A DNA stretch of 18,851 nt from Thermoplasmata archaeon (GTDB lineage Archaea > Thermoplasmatota > Thermoplasmata > Lutacidiplasmatales > UBA184). The position numbers were made by a program, and so were the translations under genes. The notes beneath the pieces were generated by a model that did not search any database, had not been told where the DNA came from, and saw only the letters and a list, made by a program, of their open reading frames with translations. Shown one piece after another: positions 8,327-15,295 of this stretch; the first letter of the stretch is position 1; each line of letters begins with the position of its first letter. The stretch spans positions 1 through 18,851 of the forward strand of contig JASHVA010000100.1 of NCBI GenBank assembly GCA_030039715.1. The letters are read 5' to 3'.

Positions 8327-9172
8327 ATGGCGGGGAACGGCACGTCGTTGGCCCCGATGGAGTTCTGGGGCCGGATCCAAGACCGCGTCATCTCGAGATT
8401 CCCGGAGTTTCGCCGGGAGGCCGCGGTCGCACCCCCCGGGGGTCGCGCGCCGAGCGGCCCCGACTCCCTCGTCGGTCCCGCGTCGGGACGGATCTGGGAG
8501 GTCCGTTTCCTCGCACCGAAACTGCTCTCGCCCGACATCCAGGTCGGGTTCACGACCGCGGTGCGGTTGGTCGACCCGCCCGCGATGCCGCACTACGCGA
8601 TCCCGTTCCTCTACGTCGGGCTCCGTCCCGGCGTCTTCACCCGAGGGTCGGTCGGCACCGACCGGATCTTCGAGAAGTACAAGTCGGGGGGCGGACCTCG
8701 CCACGGCGCGGGGACCGGCGACGCCGAGTTCGACCGACGCTGGGTCGTCTACACGCACGACACGGGGCTCGCCGCCGTCTTTCGCCAGCCCGAAGTTCTA
8801 CGGGTTCTCCGGCGCGCGGCGGCGCTATCGCCCGCGCCGAACGGGGACCTCCCCACGCTCGCCGTACTGGGGACGGAGGCGACCGTGACGCTCCCGACGG
8901 CCGCTCGGAGCGACCGGGTCGCCGGTATCGTCTCCGCGCTCGAAGGCACCTCGATGGTGCTCGACCGACTCGAGTCGGCGCGCGGGCTCCCGCCGGCCTC
9001 CCAGTCGCCGCTCCCGATGGACGTACTCCACGACGACACCGGCGTGCCGTTCCCGCTCGCGCGCTTCGAGTGCCCGTGGTGTCACGAGGTAACTCACCCG
9101 AAGTTCCACCCGAACTTCAACACCGAGACGTGCGAGAAGTGCGGTCAGGTGCTCTATCGGTTCACGAAATAG
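8327..9172 (+). CDS. Uncharacterised protein with C-terminal zinc ribbon
   Basis: 281 residues, no signal peptide or clear membrane helix. The central part contains YVGLRPG (95-101) and FDRRWVVYTHD (135-145), followed by a helix-like stretch, a pattern reminiscent of DUF3137-type domains (F-D-x-x-W-V-V-Y-x-x-D followed by an Ala/Leu-rich helix); this is a weak resemblance. The last 35 residues form a likely zinc ribbon with C249/C252 (CPWC) and C269/C272 (CEKC), of a different type from the ribbon in the glycosyltransferase pair. The ATG at 8327 is used; another Met at residue 11 is possible. Its 3' end faces the permease gene 49 nt away. No function is assigned. Confidence 0.65.
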   Translation: MAGNGTSLAPMEFWGRIQDRVISRFPEFRREAAVAPPGGRAPSGPDSLVGPASGRIWEVRFLAPKLLSPDIQVGFTTAVRLVDPPAMPHYAIPFLYVGLRPGVFTRGSVGTDRIFEKYKSGGGPRHGAGTGDAEFDRRWVVYTHDTGLAAVFRQPEVLRVLRRAAALSPAPNGDLPTLAVLGTEATVTLPTAARSDRVAGIVSALEGTSMVLDRLESARGLPPASQSPLPMDVLHDDTGVPFPLARFECPWCHEVTHPKFHPNFNTETCEKCGQVLYRFTK

Positions 9173-9174
9173 GA

Positions 9175-9189
9175 GCCCCGCGCCGGGGC
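9175..9189. terminator. Hairpin between convergent genes (possible terminator)
   Basis: A perfect 6-bp GC stem (GCCCCG / CGGGGC) with a 3-nt CGC loop lies in the 49-nt gap between the convergent zinc-ribbon gene and permease. There is no downstream T tract on either strand, and archaeal termination usually relies on T tracts rather than hairpins, so a terminator role is uncertain. Confidence 0.3.
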
Positions 9190-9221
9190 CGAGCGTCGAA
9201 GGAATCGGCGCGACCGCGAGC

Positions 9222-11141
9222 TCAGGTCGTCGCCGCGTCCGGCTCCCCGCGCTGCATGAGGGTCTCGACCTCGGCGAGGTCCTTCGTCCGGTACCCGCTG
9301 AGGAGAGCCCAGGCGTAGATCCCGCACGCGATGAACGTCATCGCGACCGTGTCCCACGGGAACGGGATGTACGGGCTACCGTTCAGCGGCCCGAACGGGA
9401 ACGTCCCACCGATCGAGAACCAGGCGAGGAGCATCTCCGCGAAGAGGAGAGTGAGGACCCAGAAGCCGGATCGGATCGCCTTGCGGCCATCGGGGCTCGC
9501 GAGCCGCTGCGCGATCAGGGCCGGAACCCACGCCGTCACGAGGAGGATGACGTAGTAGATCAGGAAGTAGGTGGTCAACGTCGCGTTCGAGACCCCGACG
9601 ACGGGGCTCGACGGGATCGTCTCGATCGTCGCGATGTGGAGGTAGACGTAGCCGAACGCGGTGTCGGCCACCGCCAGAACGAGCGCCAGTATCCCGAGGA
9701 CCCACGAGGTGCCCGACGGGATCCCGAGGTTCCGCGGCGCGTACAGGAGGTAGAAGAGCGGCAGGACCATGAACAGGACCGAGAAGACGTAGAAGAGGCC
9801 GCCGAACTCGGACCAGTAGATCACGAGCGCTCCGCCCACGAACGCGAGGCCCCCGACCAGCATCGCCGCGGGCAGCTGGAACGGCCGCTTGATGCCCGGG
9901 GCGTGCCAGCGGAGGATGAACAGCGTGAGCGGTCCCATCAGGAGGGAGATCGTGAAAGCGTCCGTCACGACGCCCGCGAAGAGGTACCACGACGGGAGCG
10001 GGATGATGAAGAACGCTCCGACCACCGTCGTCGCGATCAGGGCGATCCACGGGATCCGAGTCCGCTGGTGGATGCTCAGCAGGCCGCGGGGGAAGAACCC
10101 GTCCGCACCGACACCGTAGACGGCGCGGGTCGCCTCACCGAGGAACACCCAGCCCGTTCCCGACGGAGAGATGATCGCATCGATCAGGAGGATCGTCGCG
10201 AACCCGCCGAGCAACGCGACCGAGGCCTGCTTCATCACGGTGTAGAACGGAGCCGAGTAGAGCGTGGTGGTCACGCCGCTGAGGCCCGCCCAGTTCCCGG
10301 GCGTGAGGCCGTTCGCGGACCAGTTGATCGCCCCGATGAAGACGATCTGGAGGAAGACGTAGAGCACGACGGCGGCGGAGATCGAGTAGATGATCGCGCG
10401 CGGGGCGTCCCGCTGGGGGTTCTTCGCCTCGCCCGCGAACTGCGCGGCGCCGCGGAACCCGAGATAGGCGAAGGCGATCCCTTCGGACGGGATCGCGATG
10501 AACACTCCCGGCCAGCCGTACGGGATGAACCCGCCCGAGACGGTGAAGTTCGAGGCGTGGAAGATCAGGAACAGGAAGATGATCGTCAGGATCGGGATGA
10601 TGAACTTCCACCAGGTGACGACGGTGTTGAAGGCACCGAGGAACCGGATCCCGACGAAGTTCAGGAAGAAGAATCCGATCAGGAGCAGGACGGCGACGAC
10701 GAGCCCCTGCGAGGTGATGAGGCCGTTCGAGCCGAGCCAGGACGGTTCGTAGGTGGCGGCGTAGGTGACGACCGCCTCCGCCTCGATTGCAGGTACCGTG
10801 ATCGAACCGATGATGTACGCCACGCCGATGATGTATCCCGTGTAGCCTCCGTGCGTGTAGAGGGGTCCGCGCACGAGCTGGCCGCTCTTGTGGAGCGCCG
10901 ACGCGGTCTCGCAGAAGCAGAGCGCGATCGCGATCATGAAGATCCCCGCGATGACCCACGAGATCACCGCGGCGGGACCGGCGATTGCCGCCGAACCGGC
11001 GACCGCGAAAAGCCAACCCGAGCCGACGACCCCCCCAAAGGAGATCATGAAGAGGTCTTGGAACGACAGCGCGCGACGAAGCTGCTTGTCGGAGGCGTCC
11101 GCGACGAGGACCTGGTCACCGGTCCCGGTTGCGCCGGCCAC
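9222..11141 (-). CDS. APC-superfamily amino-acid permease
   Basis: 639 residues with about 14-16 hydrophobic helices, longer than the usual 12-helix members (450-550 residues). The first helix carries the unwound G-S-G-W-L-F motif (40-45), the APC counterpart of GSGIF, where substrate backbone groups bind. The TM2-TM3 part has ETASALHKSGQLVRGP, and a conserved FAGEAKNPQRDAPRAI segment lies at 235-250. It is probably a secondary amino-acid or polyamine importer in the cell membrane; substrate unknown. A TTG at 11162 would extend it by 7 residues, but the GTG at 11141 is preferred because it sits exactly 27.5 nt from the centre of a good TATA box, whereas the TTG is only about 6 nt from that centre and would be upstream of the transcript. 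A palindrome upstream suggests regulation. It stands alone and is convergent with the gene to its left. Confidence 0.9.
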   Translation of the reverse strand: MAGATGTGDQVLVADASDKQLRRALSFQDLFMISFGGVVGSGWLFAVAGSAAIAGPAAVISWVIAGIFMIAIALCFCETASALHKSGQLVRGPLYTHGGYTGYIIGVAYIIGSITVPAIEAEAVVTYAATYEPSWLGSNGLITSQGLVVAVLLLIGFFFLNFVGIRFLGAFNTVVTWWKFIIPILTIIFLFLIFHASNFTVSGGFIPYGWPGVFIAIPSEGIAFAYLGFRGAAQFAGEAKNPQRDAPRAIIYSISAAVVLYVFLQIVFIGAINWSANGLTPGNWAGLSGVTTTLYSAPFYTVMKQASVALLGGFATILLIDAIISPSGTGWVFLGEATRAVYGVGADGFFPRGLLSIHQRTRIPWIALIATTVVGAFFIIPLPSWYLFAGVVTDAFTISLLMGPLTLFILRWHAPGIKRPFQLPAAMLVGGLAFVGGALVIYWSEFGGLFYVFSVLFMVLPLFYLLYAPRNLGIPSGTSWVLGILALVLAVADTAFGYVYLHIATIETIPSSPVVGVSNATLTTYFLIYYVILLVTAWVPALIAQRLASPDGRKAIRSGFWVLTLLFAEMLLAWFSIGGTFPFGPLNGSPYIPFPWDTVAMTFIACGIYAWALLSGYRTKDLAEVETLMQRGEPDAATT

Positions 11142-11164
11142 GAGGCTCTCCGAGGGGCTCAATC

Positions 11165-11172
11165 TATGTAAA
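11165..11172 (-). promoter_or_regulatory. TATA box of the permease gene
   Basis: TTTACATA on the minus strand, centred 27.5 nt before the GTG at 11141. The 6 nt immediately upstream (11173-11178, CCAATG on the minus strand) occupy the BRE position and separate it from a 14-bp palindrome. Confidence 0.65.
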
Positions 11173-11178
11173 CATTGG

Positions 11179-11192
11179 CAATTTCGAAATTG
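11179..11192. promoter_or_regulatory. 14-bp perfect palindrome, candidate regulator site upstream of the permease
   Basis: CAATTTCGAAATTG reads the same on both strands and is markedly AT-rich for this region. It lies 6 nt upstream of the permease TATA box, so a dimeric regulator bound there would adjoin the BRE and could either recruit or block TFB/TBP. Lrp/AsnC-type regulators often control amino-acid transporters from such sites, but the identity of any regulator is inference. Confidence 0.5.
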
Positions 11193-11210
11193 GGACTTCG
11201 AGGCCCGGAG

Positions 11211-11297
11211 TCACTGGAGATCGCCGTAGACTCCAGGTTTCGACCAACGCAGCAGTTCGTATGCCTCGGCATCCGGCGCGACGGTATTCCTGGCCAT
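11211..11297 (-). CDS. Small ORF of 28 codons resembling the N-terminus of a VapB-type antitoxin
   Basis: The peptide starts MARNTVAPDAEAYELLRWSK and ends PGVYGDLQ. The pattern T-V-x-x-D-x-E-A-Y-E-L-L-x-x-x-K-x-G resembles the start of VapB-like antitoxins of archaea, which continue with a G-E-S-F-S-D-V-I type ending and are 60-90 residues long, so this may be a truncated remnant. No toxin gene follows; the permease promoter lies immediately downstream. Points in favour of expression: an AAATTT element is centred 25.5 nt before the ATG, and GGAGG directly abuts the ATG. A 6-bp hairpin (11299-11313) sits between the element and the start. A chance ORF remains possible. Confidence 0.3.
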   Translation of the reverse strand: MARNTVAPDAEAYELLRWSKPGVYGDLQ

Positions 11298-11319
11298 CCT
11301 CCGGGATCCGGAGCGAGGG

Positions 11320-11325
11320 AAATTT
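11320..11325 (-). promoter_or_regulatory. AT-rich TATA-like element upstream of the 28-codon ORF
   Basis: AAATTT in the run GAAATTTG, centred 25.5 nt before the ATG at 11297 on the minus strand. The position fits a leaderless start like others in the window, but the sequence is symmetric and not a strong TATA match. Confidence 0.3.
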
Positions 11326-11368
11326 GTCGGTTGTGCCCTCACACCATAGTCCACACCGTGGGGAAATG

Positions 11369-11441
11369 TAGCCCCGAGCGGATTCGAACCGCTGTCGCCG
11401 GCTCCAAAGGCCAGCATGCTTGGCCACTACACCACGGGGCT
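11369..11441 (-). tRNA. tRNA-Gln (anticodon UUG)
   Basis: A 73-nt cloverleaf on the minus strand. The acceptor stem AGCCCCG pairs with CGGGGCT, followed by discriminator A at 11369; no CCA is encoded. The anticodon stem CTGGC/GCCGG encloses the 7-nt loop CTTTGGA, which puts U33 before UUG and so reads CAA glutamine codons. The T arm contains GGTTCGAATCC. The D arm is weak (G-U pairs), as in other archaeal tRNA-Gln. There is no intron. In archaea this tRNA is usually charged with Glu and then converted by GatDE. The gene follows the MFS gene by 25 nt and has its own TATA box. There is no T tract beyond ATTT just after the 3' end. Confidence 0.95.
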
Positions 11442-11463
11442 GAGGGCCCGCTACGGGAGCGCT

Positions 11464-11471
11464 CTACTAAA
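11464..11471 (-). promoter_or_regulatory. TATA box of tRNA-Gln, overlapping the MFS stop codon
   Basis: TTTAGTAG on the minus strand is centred 26.5 nt before the tRNA 5' end at 11441. Its TAG (11469-11467) is also the stop codon of the MFS gene, so the tRNA promoter is embedded in the end of the coding sequence. Confidence 0.55.
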
Positions 11472-12717
11472 GAGTCGACGGCTCGGTCGGCGTCCCGGAA
11501 CGGTCGGAGCCCGCTTGCGTCGACGCCGGTCGCCCCCGGAATCCCGGAACCCACACGATCAACGGCAGGGTGACGATGCCCACGATCCCCGCGAACACCC
11601 ACGCGACGGTGTACCCGGAGTACACGGCCAGGTAGCCGAAGGCGATCGCAAGTGCGCTGCCGCCCGCGATCTGCACGCAGTTGATGAGCGCCAAGGCGAG
11701 CGTCAGCCCCTCTCCTTCGACCTCGGGTCGGTATGAAGGAATCAGGTACAGGTTCGCGAACACGACCCCATTCGCGAAGCCGAGAAAGACGAACACGACC
11801 GCCAGCTCCGACAGCGGGAGGAACGGGACGAAGAGGATCGCGATGCCGGACGGTACGCCGAAGAGCACGATCGCCGTGCGAAGATCCTGCTGTCGCTCCG
11901 CGATCCATCCGCCGACCGGGCCGCTCACGATCTCGACCACGATCATCACGCTGGGGAGCGCGGCCGCGAGCGCGAGGCTCCAGGCCGGGTGCACATCGGA
12001 GGAGAACTCGACGAAGTACTGCGCGACGATGTAGTACGCCCCCCAGAGACCGGTGAGCCCGATCGCGAGGGCCCAGATCGGACGGGAGCGCAGGACCGGA
12101 CGGGCGGCGCCCCAGAGGGCGGCCATGCTCCGGTGCCGCTCGGGCGCGGCCGTCTCGGGGAGCGCGAAGGTCGCCAGCGCCGCGCCGACCAGGAGTCCGA
12201 TCCCACCGACCAGGAGCGCCCAGTTCCATCCGAACGCGAGGCCGACGACCGCACCGGCGAGGATCCCGATCGCCGCGCCCAGGCTGAAACCGGCGTTGTA
12301 GAGGCCGATGATCGGTCCCCGCTGACCGGCGGGGTAGTACGTCGCGACGAGTCCGAGCGCGGGGGCGAAGAAGCATGCGGCGCCGGCGCCGACGCCGAAT
12401 CGGAGGGCGGCGAGCACGTACCAGTTCGGCGAGAACGCCGACGCCGTCGCGAAGACGCCCATCACGACGAGCGCGGCGAGGCACACGCGGCGACTCCCCC
12501 AGCGATACGACGCGAGACCCGCCGGTACCTGGAAGATCGCAGCGCCCACGAGGAAGCTGCCGAGTACGAGTCCGAGCTCGACCGTGGAGACCTTCAGGTC
12601 GGTCCCGATCAGCGGGAGGACCGCGCCAATGTTGTACCAGTTGAACGCGTAGACCGCTCGCGCGAGGAAGAGGGTGAGAGCCGCCCGACGTCGGCCCCGC
12701 GGGTCGCTCGCCGTCAG
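11467..12717 (-). CDS. Major facilitator superfamily transporter (apparent CTG start)
   Basis: 416 residues with about 12 helices. Residues 67-77 (GLASYRWGSRR) form the loop 2-3 motif A of the superfamily, in a variant with Ser-Tyr where D-R is usual. The first ATG, GTG or TTG of the frame is the GTG at 12549, but the 56 codons before it encode what looks like a genuine basic N-terminus and first helix (FNWYNIGAVLPLIGTDL). A start at 12549 would give 360 residues lacking helix 1. The only sensible start is the CTG at 12717-12715, which overlaps the TGA of the MBL gene as CTGA and has GGGGAG 3 nt upstream. Substrate unknown; it is the last gene of the five-gene cluster, so it may export or import the cluster's compound. 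A sequencing error hiding an ATG or GTG cannot be excluded. Confidence 0.85.
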   Translation of the reverse strand: MTASDPRGRRRAALTLFLARAVYAFNWYNIGAVLPLIGTDLKVSTVELGLVLGSFLVGAAIFQVPAGLASYRWGSRRVCLAALVVMGVFATASAFSPNWYVLAALRFGVGAGAACFFAPALGLVATYYPAGQRGPIIGLYNAGFSLGAAIGILAGAVVGLAFGWNWALLVGGIGLLVGAALATFALPETAAPERHRSMAALWGAARPVLRSRPIWALAIGLTGLWGAYYIVAQYFVEFSSDVHPAWSLALAAALPSVMIVVEIVSGPVGGWIAERQQDLRTAIVLFGVPSGIAILFVPFLPLSELAVVFVFLGFANGVVFANLYLIPSYRPEVEGEGLTLALALINCVQIAGGSALAIAFGYLAVYSGYTVAWVFAGIVGIVTLPLIVWVPGFRGRPASTQAGSDRSGTPTEPSTL

Positions 12718-13649
12718 CCGCTCCCCGGTCCGATGAGCCCGCGGGTCTCGAAGTACCGCAAGAATCCCCGCGCGGCGAGATCGTAGCCCGACACGAGAAG
12801 CGACCGGTCGTCGGCCGCGGCGGTTGCGCCGGGCCGGTCGAACTGGCGCAACCGATCCGCCACCCAGTCCGGATCCGAACGCTCACGGGCCGCGGCGAGC
12901 GCGACGTCCCGCCACGCCTCGACGACGCCCCGGTACCGTTCGAGGTCCGCCGCGCCGTCCGGACTCGGGCCGAAGTGGCTGTACAGCACGCGGGACGGCT
13001 CGAGCCGCCGCATCGCGTCCACGCTCGCGAACAGTTGTTCGAGGTCGAGGTCGGGCGGGGGGACTGCGGGCCGAACGCGCGCGCTTCGCTCGAGTCGCAC
13101 GCCCGCGCCGTCACCGGTGAAAACGCCCCGGATCCGCGTGTCGAAGAAGGCGAGATGGTGCTTCGCGTGGCCTGGCGTCGCGAGGACCTCAAGCTCTCCG
13201 TCCTTGAGCGGGAACCGCTCCCCGCCCCGCAGCGCGACGATCCGTGGCGACGGCACCGGCACGATCGGCCCCCAGAGGGGGTCGGCGGCCGCCCCCCAGG
13301 CCCGACGGGCGCTCGCGATCAGGCGAGTCGGGTCGACCAGATGCGGGACCCCAAGCTCGTGAGCGTAGAACGTCGCGCGCGGCAACTCGTCGGCGAGGGC
13401 CCCGACGCCGCCCGCGTGGTCGAGATGGATGTGCGTGACGAAGACGCGCCGGACCTCCGAACGGGCGACCCCGGCGCGATCGATCGCGGCGAGGAGCGCG
13501 GAGCGGCAGGACGACGGTCCGGTCTCGAGCAGCGTCCACCCGTCGTCCCCCGGGAGCAAGTACGCCGCCACCAGTCCCTCGGTGTCCCGGAAGTCGATGT
13601 CGAGGAGCTGGCGATCCGCCCCGAGTTCGATGACCCGCGGGGTCGGCAT
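12714..13649 (-). CDS. MBL-fold metallohydrolase
   Basis: 311 residues, cytosolic. The metallo-beta-lactamase fold metal ligands are all visible: H73, H75, D77 and H78 in THIHLDHAGG, H161 in TPGHAKHH, D180 in FTGDGAG, and H225 in VLYSHFGP. The family hydrolyses esters, thioesters or phosphodiesters with two metal ions. The spacing and the TPGHAKHH / YSHFGP motifs resemble the glyoxalase II-like and quorum-quenching lactonase branch, but substrate cannot be told. The ATG at 13649 is preceded by GAGGTGG, whose first bases belong to the TGA stop of the M50 gene 9 nt upstream, so translation is probably coupled. Its own TGA overlaps the CTG of the MFS gene. Confidence 0.9.
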   Translation of the reverse strand: MPTPRVIELGADRQLLDIDFRDTEGLVAAYLLPGDDGWTLLETGPSSCRSALLAAIDRAGVARSEVRRVFVTHIHLDHAGGVGALADELPRATFYAHELGVPHLVDPTRLIASARRAWGAAADPLWGPIVPVPSPRIVALRGGERFPLKDGELEVLATPGHAKHHLAFFDTRIRGVFTGDGAGVRLERSARVRPAVPPPDLDLEQLFASVDAMRRLEPSRVLYSHFGPSPDGAADLERYRGVVEAWRDVALAAARERSDPDWVADRLRQFDRPGATAAADDRSLLVSGYDLAARGFLRYFETRGLIGPGSG

Positions 13650-13658
13650 CCTTCCACC

Positions 13659-14357
13659 TCAGAAGAGCGGCCGCGCGTAGAACAGGAGCGAGACGTAGCA
13701 GAGGCCCGCGACGGCGGCCGCGACCACGAAAGCGCCGGCCCAGGTTGAGGTGTTCCAGTGGAGCACCTTCGCGCCGTCCAAGGGTCCGATTGGAACGAGG
13801 TTGAAGGCGCCGAACCACCCGTTGAAGAACGCGATCACGAGCAGGGGGTAGAACAGGAAGCTCCCCGCCACGAAAGCGCCGATCGACCCGACGTAGAAGA
13901 TCGCCGCGAACCCGAGGTTCGTCAGCGGCCCGGCGAGGCTCGTCCGGGCCCAGTCCCGGGGGTTCCCCATTCCCCCGACCACCGTGGCGCCCGGTGCGGC
14001 GAAGAGGAATCCGACGAACGACGTGAAGACCGAGATCGCGAGCCACATCGGCGCCCAGCGGAACTCGGCCCAGTACCCGTGTCGTTGCGCCGAGATCTTG
14101 TGAGCCATCTCGTGGGCGACGAACGCCGTTGCCGAGGCGACGGCCGCGGTGGCGATGGCGAGCCAGAGCGGTACGGAGGAGAGCACTCCGGCGCCGTTGA
14201 GCAGACCGCCGAAGTAGAGCACGAGAACGAAGTCGAGGGTGAGCACGAGGTAGGCGACCGAGAGCTGCAGGAGCTCCTGGGGGGAGGTGGTAAGACCCGG
14301 CGAGCGGGCCGTTGACCAGGAGTACTGGTAATCGAACCTCGGACCGGTCAGGCTCAC
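13659..14357 (-). CDS. Site-2-protease-like M50 family membrane metallopeptidase
   Basis: 232 residues with about six helices, the size of minimal archaeal S2P-type proteases. The zinc site HEMAH (82-86) lies in a helix, and a second membrane motif, NLVPIGPLDGAKV (186-198), supplies the third ligand D194. LAGPLTNLG (141-149) is also typical of the family. It would cleave membrane-embedded helices, for example of a regulator or leftover signal peptides. The GTG at 14357 overlaps the TGA of the preceding gene as GTGA and has GGAGG about 7 nt upstream; the long upstream open frame is a shadow of that gene. No PDZ or CBS domain is present. The substrate is not evident from the neighbours. Confidence 0.9.
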   Translation of the reverse strand: MSLTGPRFDYQYSWSTARSPGLTTSPQELLQLSVAYLVLTLDFVLVLYFGGLLNGAGVLSSVPLWLAIATAAVASATAFVAHEMAHKISAQRHGYWAEFRWAPMWLAISVFTSFVGFLFAAPGATVVGGMGNPRDWARTSLAGPLTNLGFAAIFYVGSIGAFVAGSFLFYPLLVIAFFNGWFGAFNLVPIGPLDGAKVLHWNTSTWAGAFVVAAAVAGLCYVSLLFYARPLF

Positions 14358-15262
14358 GCCGTCGCCTCCAGGGGACTCGGGGGATAGGCCGCGTACGGCA
14401 TCGGAGGCTGCCACGGCTCTCGCGCGAGAAGGTGGCGGATGAGCTCGACTCCGTCCGCCAGGCGGGGCCCCGGACGCGAGAAGTACGCCTCGTCGGCGAC
14501 GAAGGTCCCGAGTCTTGGGCTGATCGCGCGGAGCCCGTCCCGGACCGCGGGGACCGAGAGCTCGCGGACGGTCCGCTCGACGCCGAAGCTGCACGGGCTG
14601 ATCACGAGGAGGTCCGGACCCTCCGCGGCGATCGCTTCCCAACGGGTTCGTTCCCCGGGTCGTCCGCGACGCGGTCCGATCGACACCCCGCCGGCCGCCC
14701 GAACGATGTCGGGCGTCCAGAGGCCCGCCAGGATCGGGGGGTCGACCCACTCGACGACGGCCACGCGCGGGGCCGGGGTCGGGCGATGGAGAGGCGCGGT
14801 CCGGGAGCGCAGCGAGCGGGCGAGCGAGGCGCCCGCGGCGGGGTCGTCGAGCGCGCGGCCTACTTGCTCGACCGACTGCCAGACGCCCGAGAGCGTGCGC
14901 GGAGTCAGCGAGACCACGAGCGGAGCCACGTCGGCGCGCGCGCAGGCCGCGGCGACCTCGGCATCGGTCACCGAGCAGACGCCGCAGAGGTCCTGTGTGA
15001 GGATCACGTCCGGCTCCAGCCGCCGGAGCAGCTCGATGTCGAGCGCGTAGAGGCTCTCGCGCGCACTCCGCACGCGCTGGACCCGATCGTCGATCTCGCG
15101 CGACGGCCGCTCCGCATCGAAGACCTTCGGGGCCATCACGACCGGCAGCGCTCGGGCCTCGGGCGGGAAGTCGCACTCCGCGCTCCGACCGACCAGCTGG
15201 GGGCCGTGACCGAGTGCGAAGACGATCTCGGTGGCGCTCGGTAGCACGGAGACGACGCGCAT
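14354..15262 (-). CDS. BtuF/FepB-like cobalamin- or iron-complex-binding protein without signal peptide
   Basis: 302 residues. The N-terminus goes straight into the fold (RVVSVLPSATEIVFALG), with no signal peptide, lipobox or membrane anchor, so the protein should be cytosolic. The periplasmic-binding-protein-III type pattern is clear: E29-C30 in SAECDFPPE, EPDVILTQDLCGVC (83-96, with C93/C96), a helical linker, then the second lobe with VAVVEWVDPPILAGLWTPDIVRAAGG. Members with the TQDLCxVC motif are usually annotated as cobalamin-binding, though true transport is unlikely without export and no ABC permease or ATPase lies nearby. It follows the TPR gene by 33 nt, and its TGA overlaps the start of the M50 gene. 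A sensing, scavenging or enzymatic role is equally possible. Confidence 0.85.
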   Translation of the reverse strand: MRVVSVLPSATEIVFALGHGPQLVGRSAECDFPPEARALPVVMAPKVFDAERPSREIDDRVQRVRSARESLYALDIELLRRLEPDVILTQDLCGVCSVTDAEVAAACARADVAPLVVSLTPRTLSGVWQSVEQVGRALDDPAAGASLARSLRSRTAPLHRPTPAPRVAVVEWVDPPILAGLWTPDIVRAAGGVSIGPRRGRPGERTRWEAIAAEGPDLLVISPCSFGVERTVRELSVPAVRDGLRAISPRLGTFVADEAYFSRPGPRLADGVELIRHLLAREPWQPPMPYAAYPPSPLEATA

Positions 15263-15295
15263 CGGGCCCTCGGGCCTCTTCGAGTCGGGAGCTGC

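Noticed and set aside
11160..11162. TTG as start of the permease
   Set aside because: It lies only about 6 nt from the TATA box centre, so it would be upstream of the transcript. GTG at 11141 is 27.5 nt away and gives a normal N-terminus.
9636..11171. A 511-codon open frame on the plus strand opposite the permease
   Set aside because: Nearly all charged residues, which is what the reverse complement of a hydrophobic transporter gene yields. The APC permease is unambiguous.
11369..11441. tRNA identity Pro (anticodon UGG) from the TTTGG loop
   Set aside because: The CTGGC/GCCGG stem fixes a 7-nt loop with the anticodon UUG at positions 34-36; a UGG reading would need the stem shifted by one. 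The whole sequence also resembles archaeal tRNA-Gln.
11339..13192. A 617-codon minus-strand open frame running through the tRNA and MFS region
   Set aside because: It is out of frame with the MFS helices, rich in Arg/Ser/Pro, and reads through the tRNA-Gln gene.
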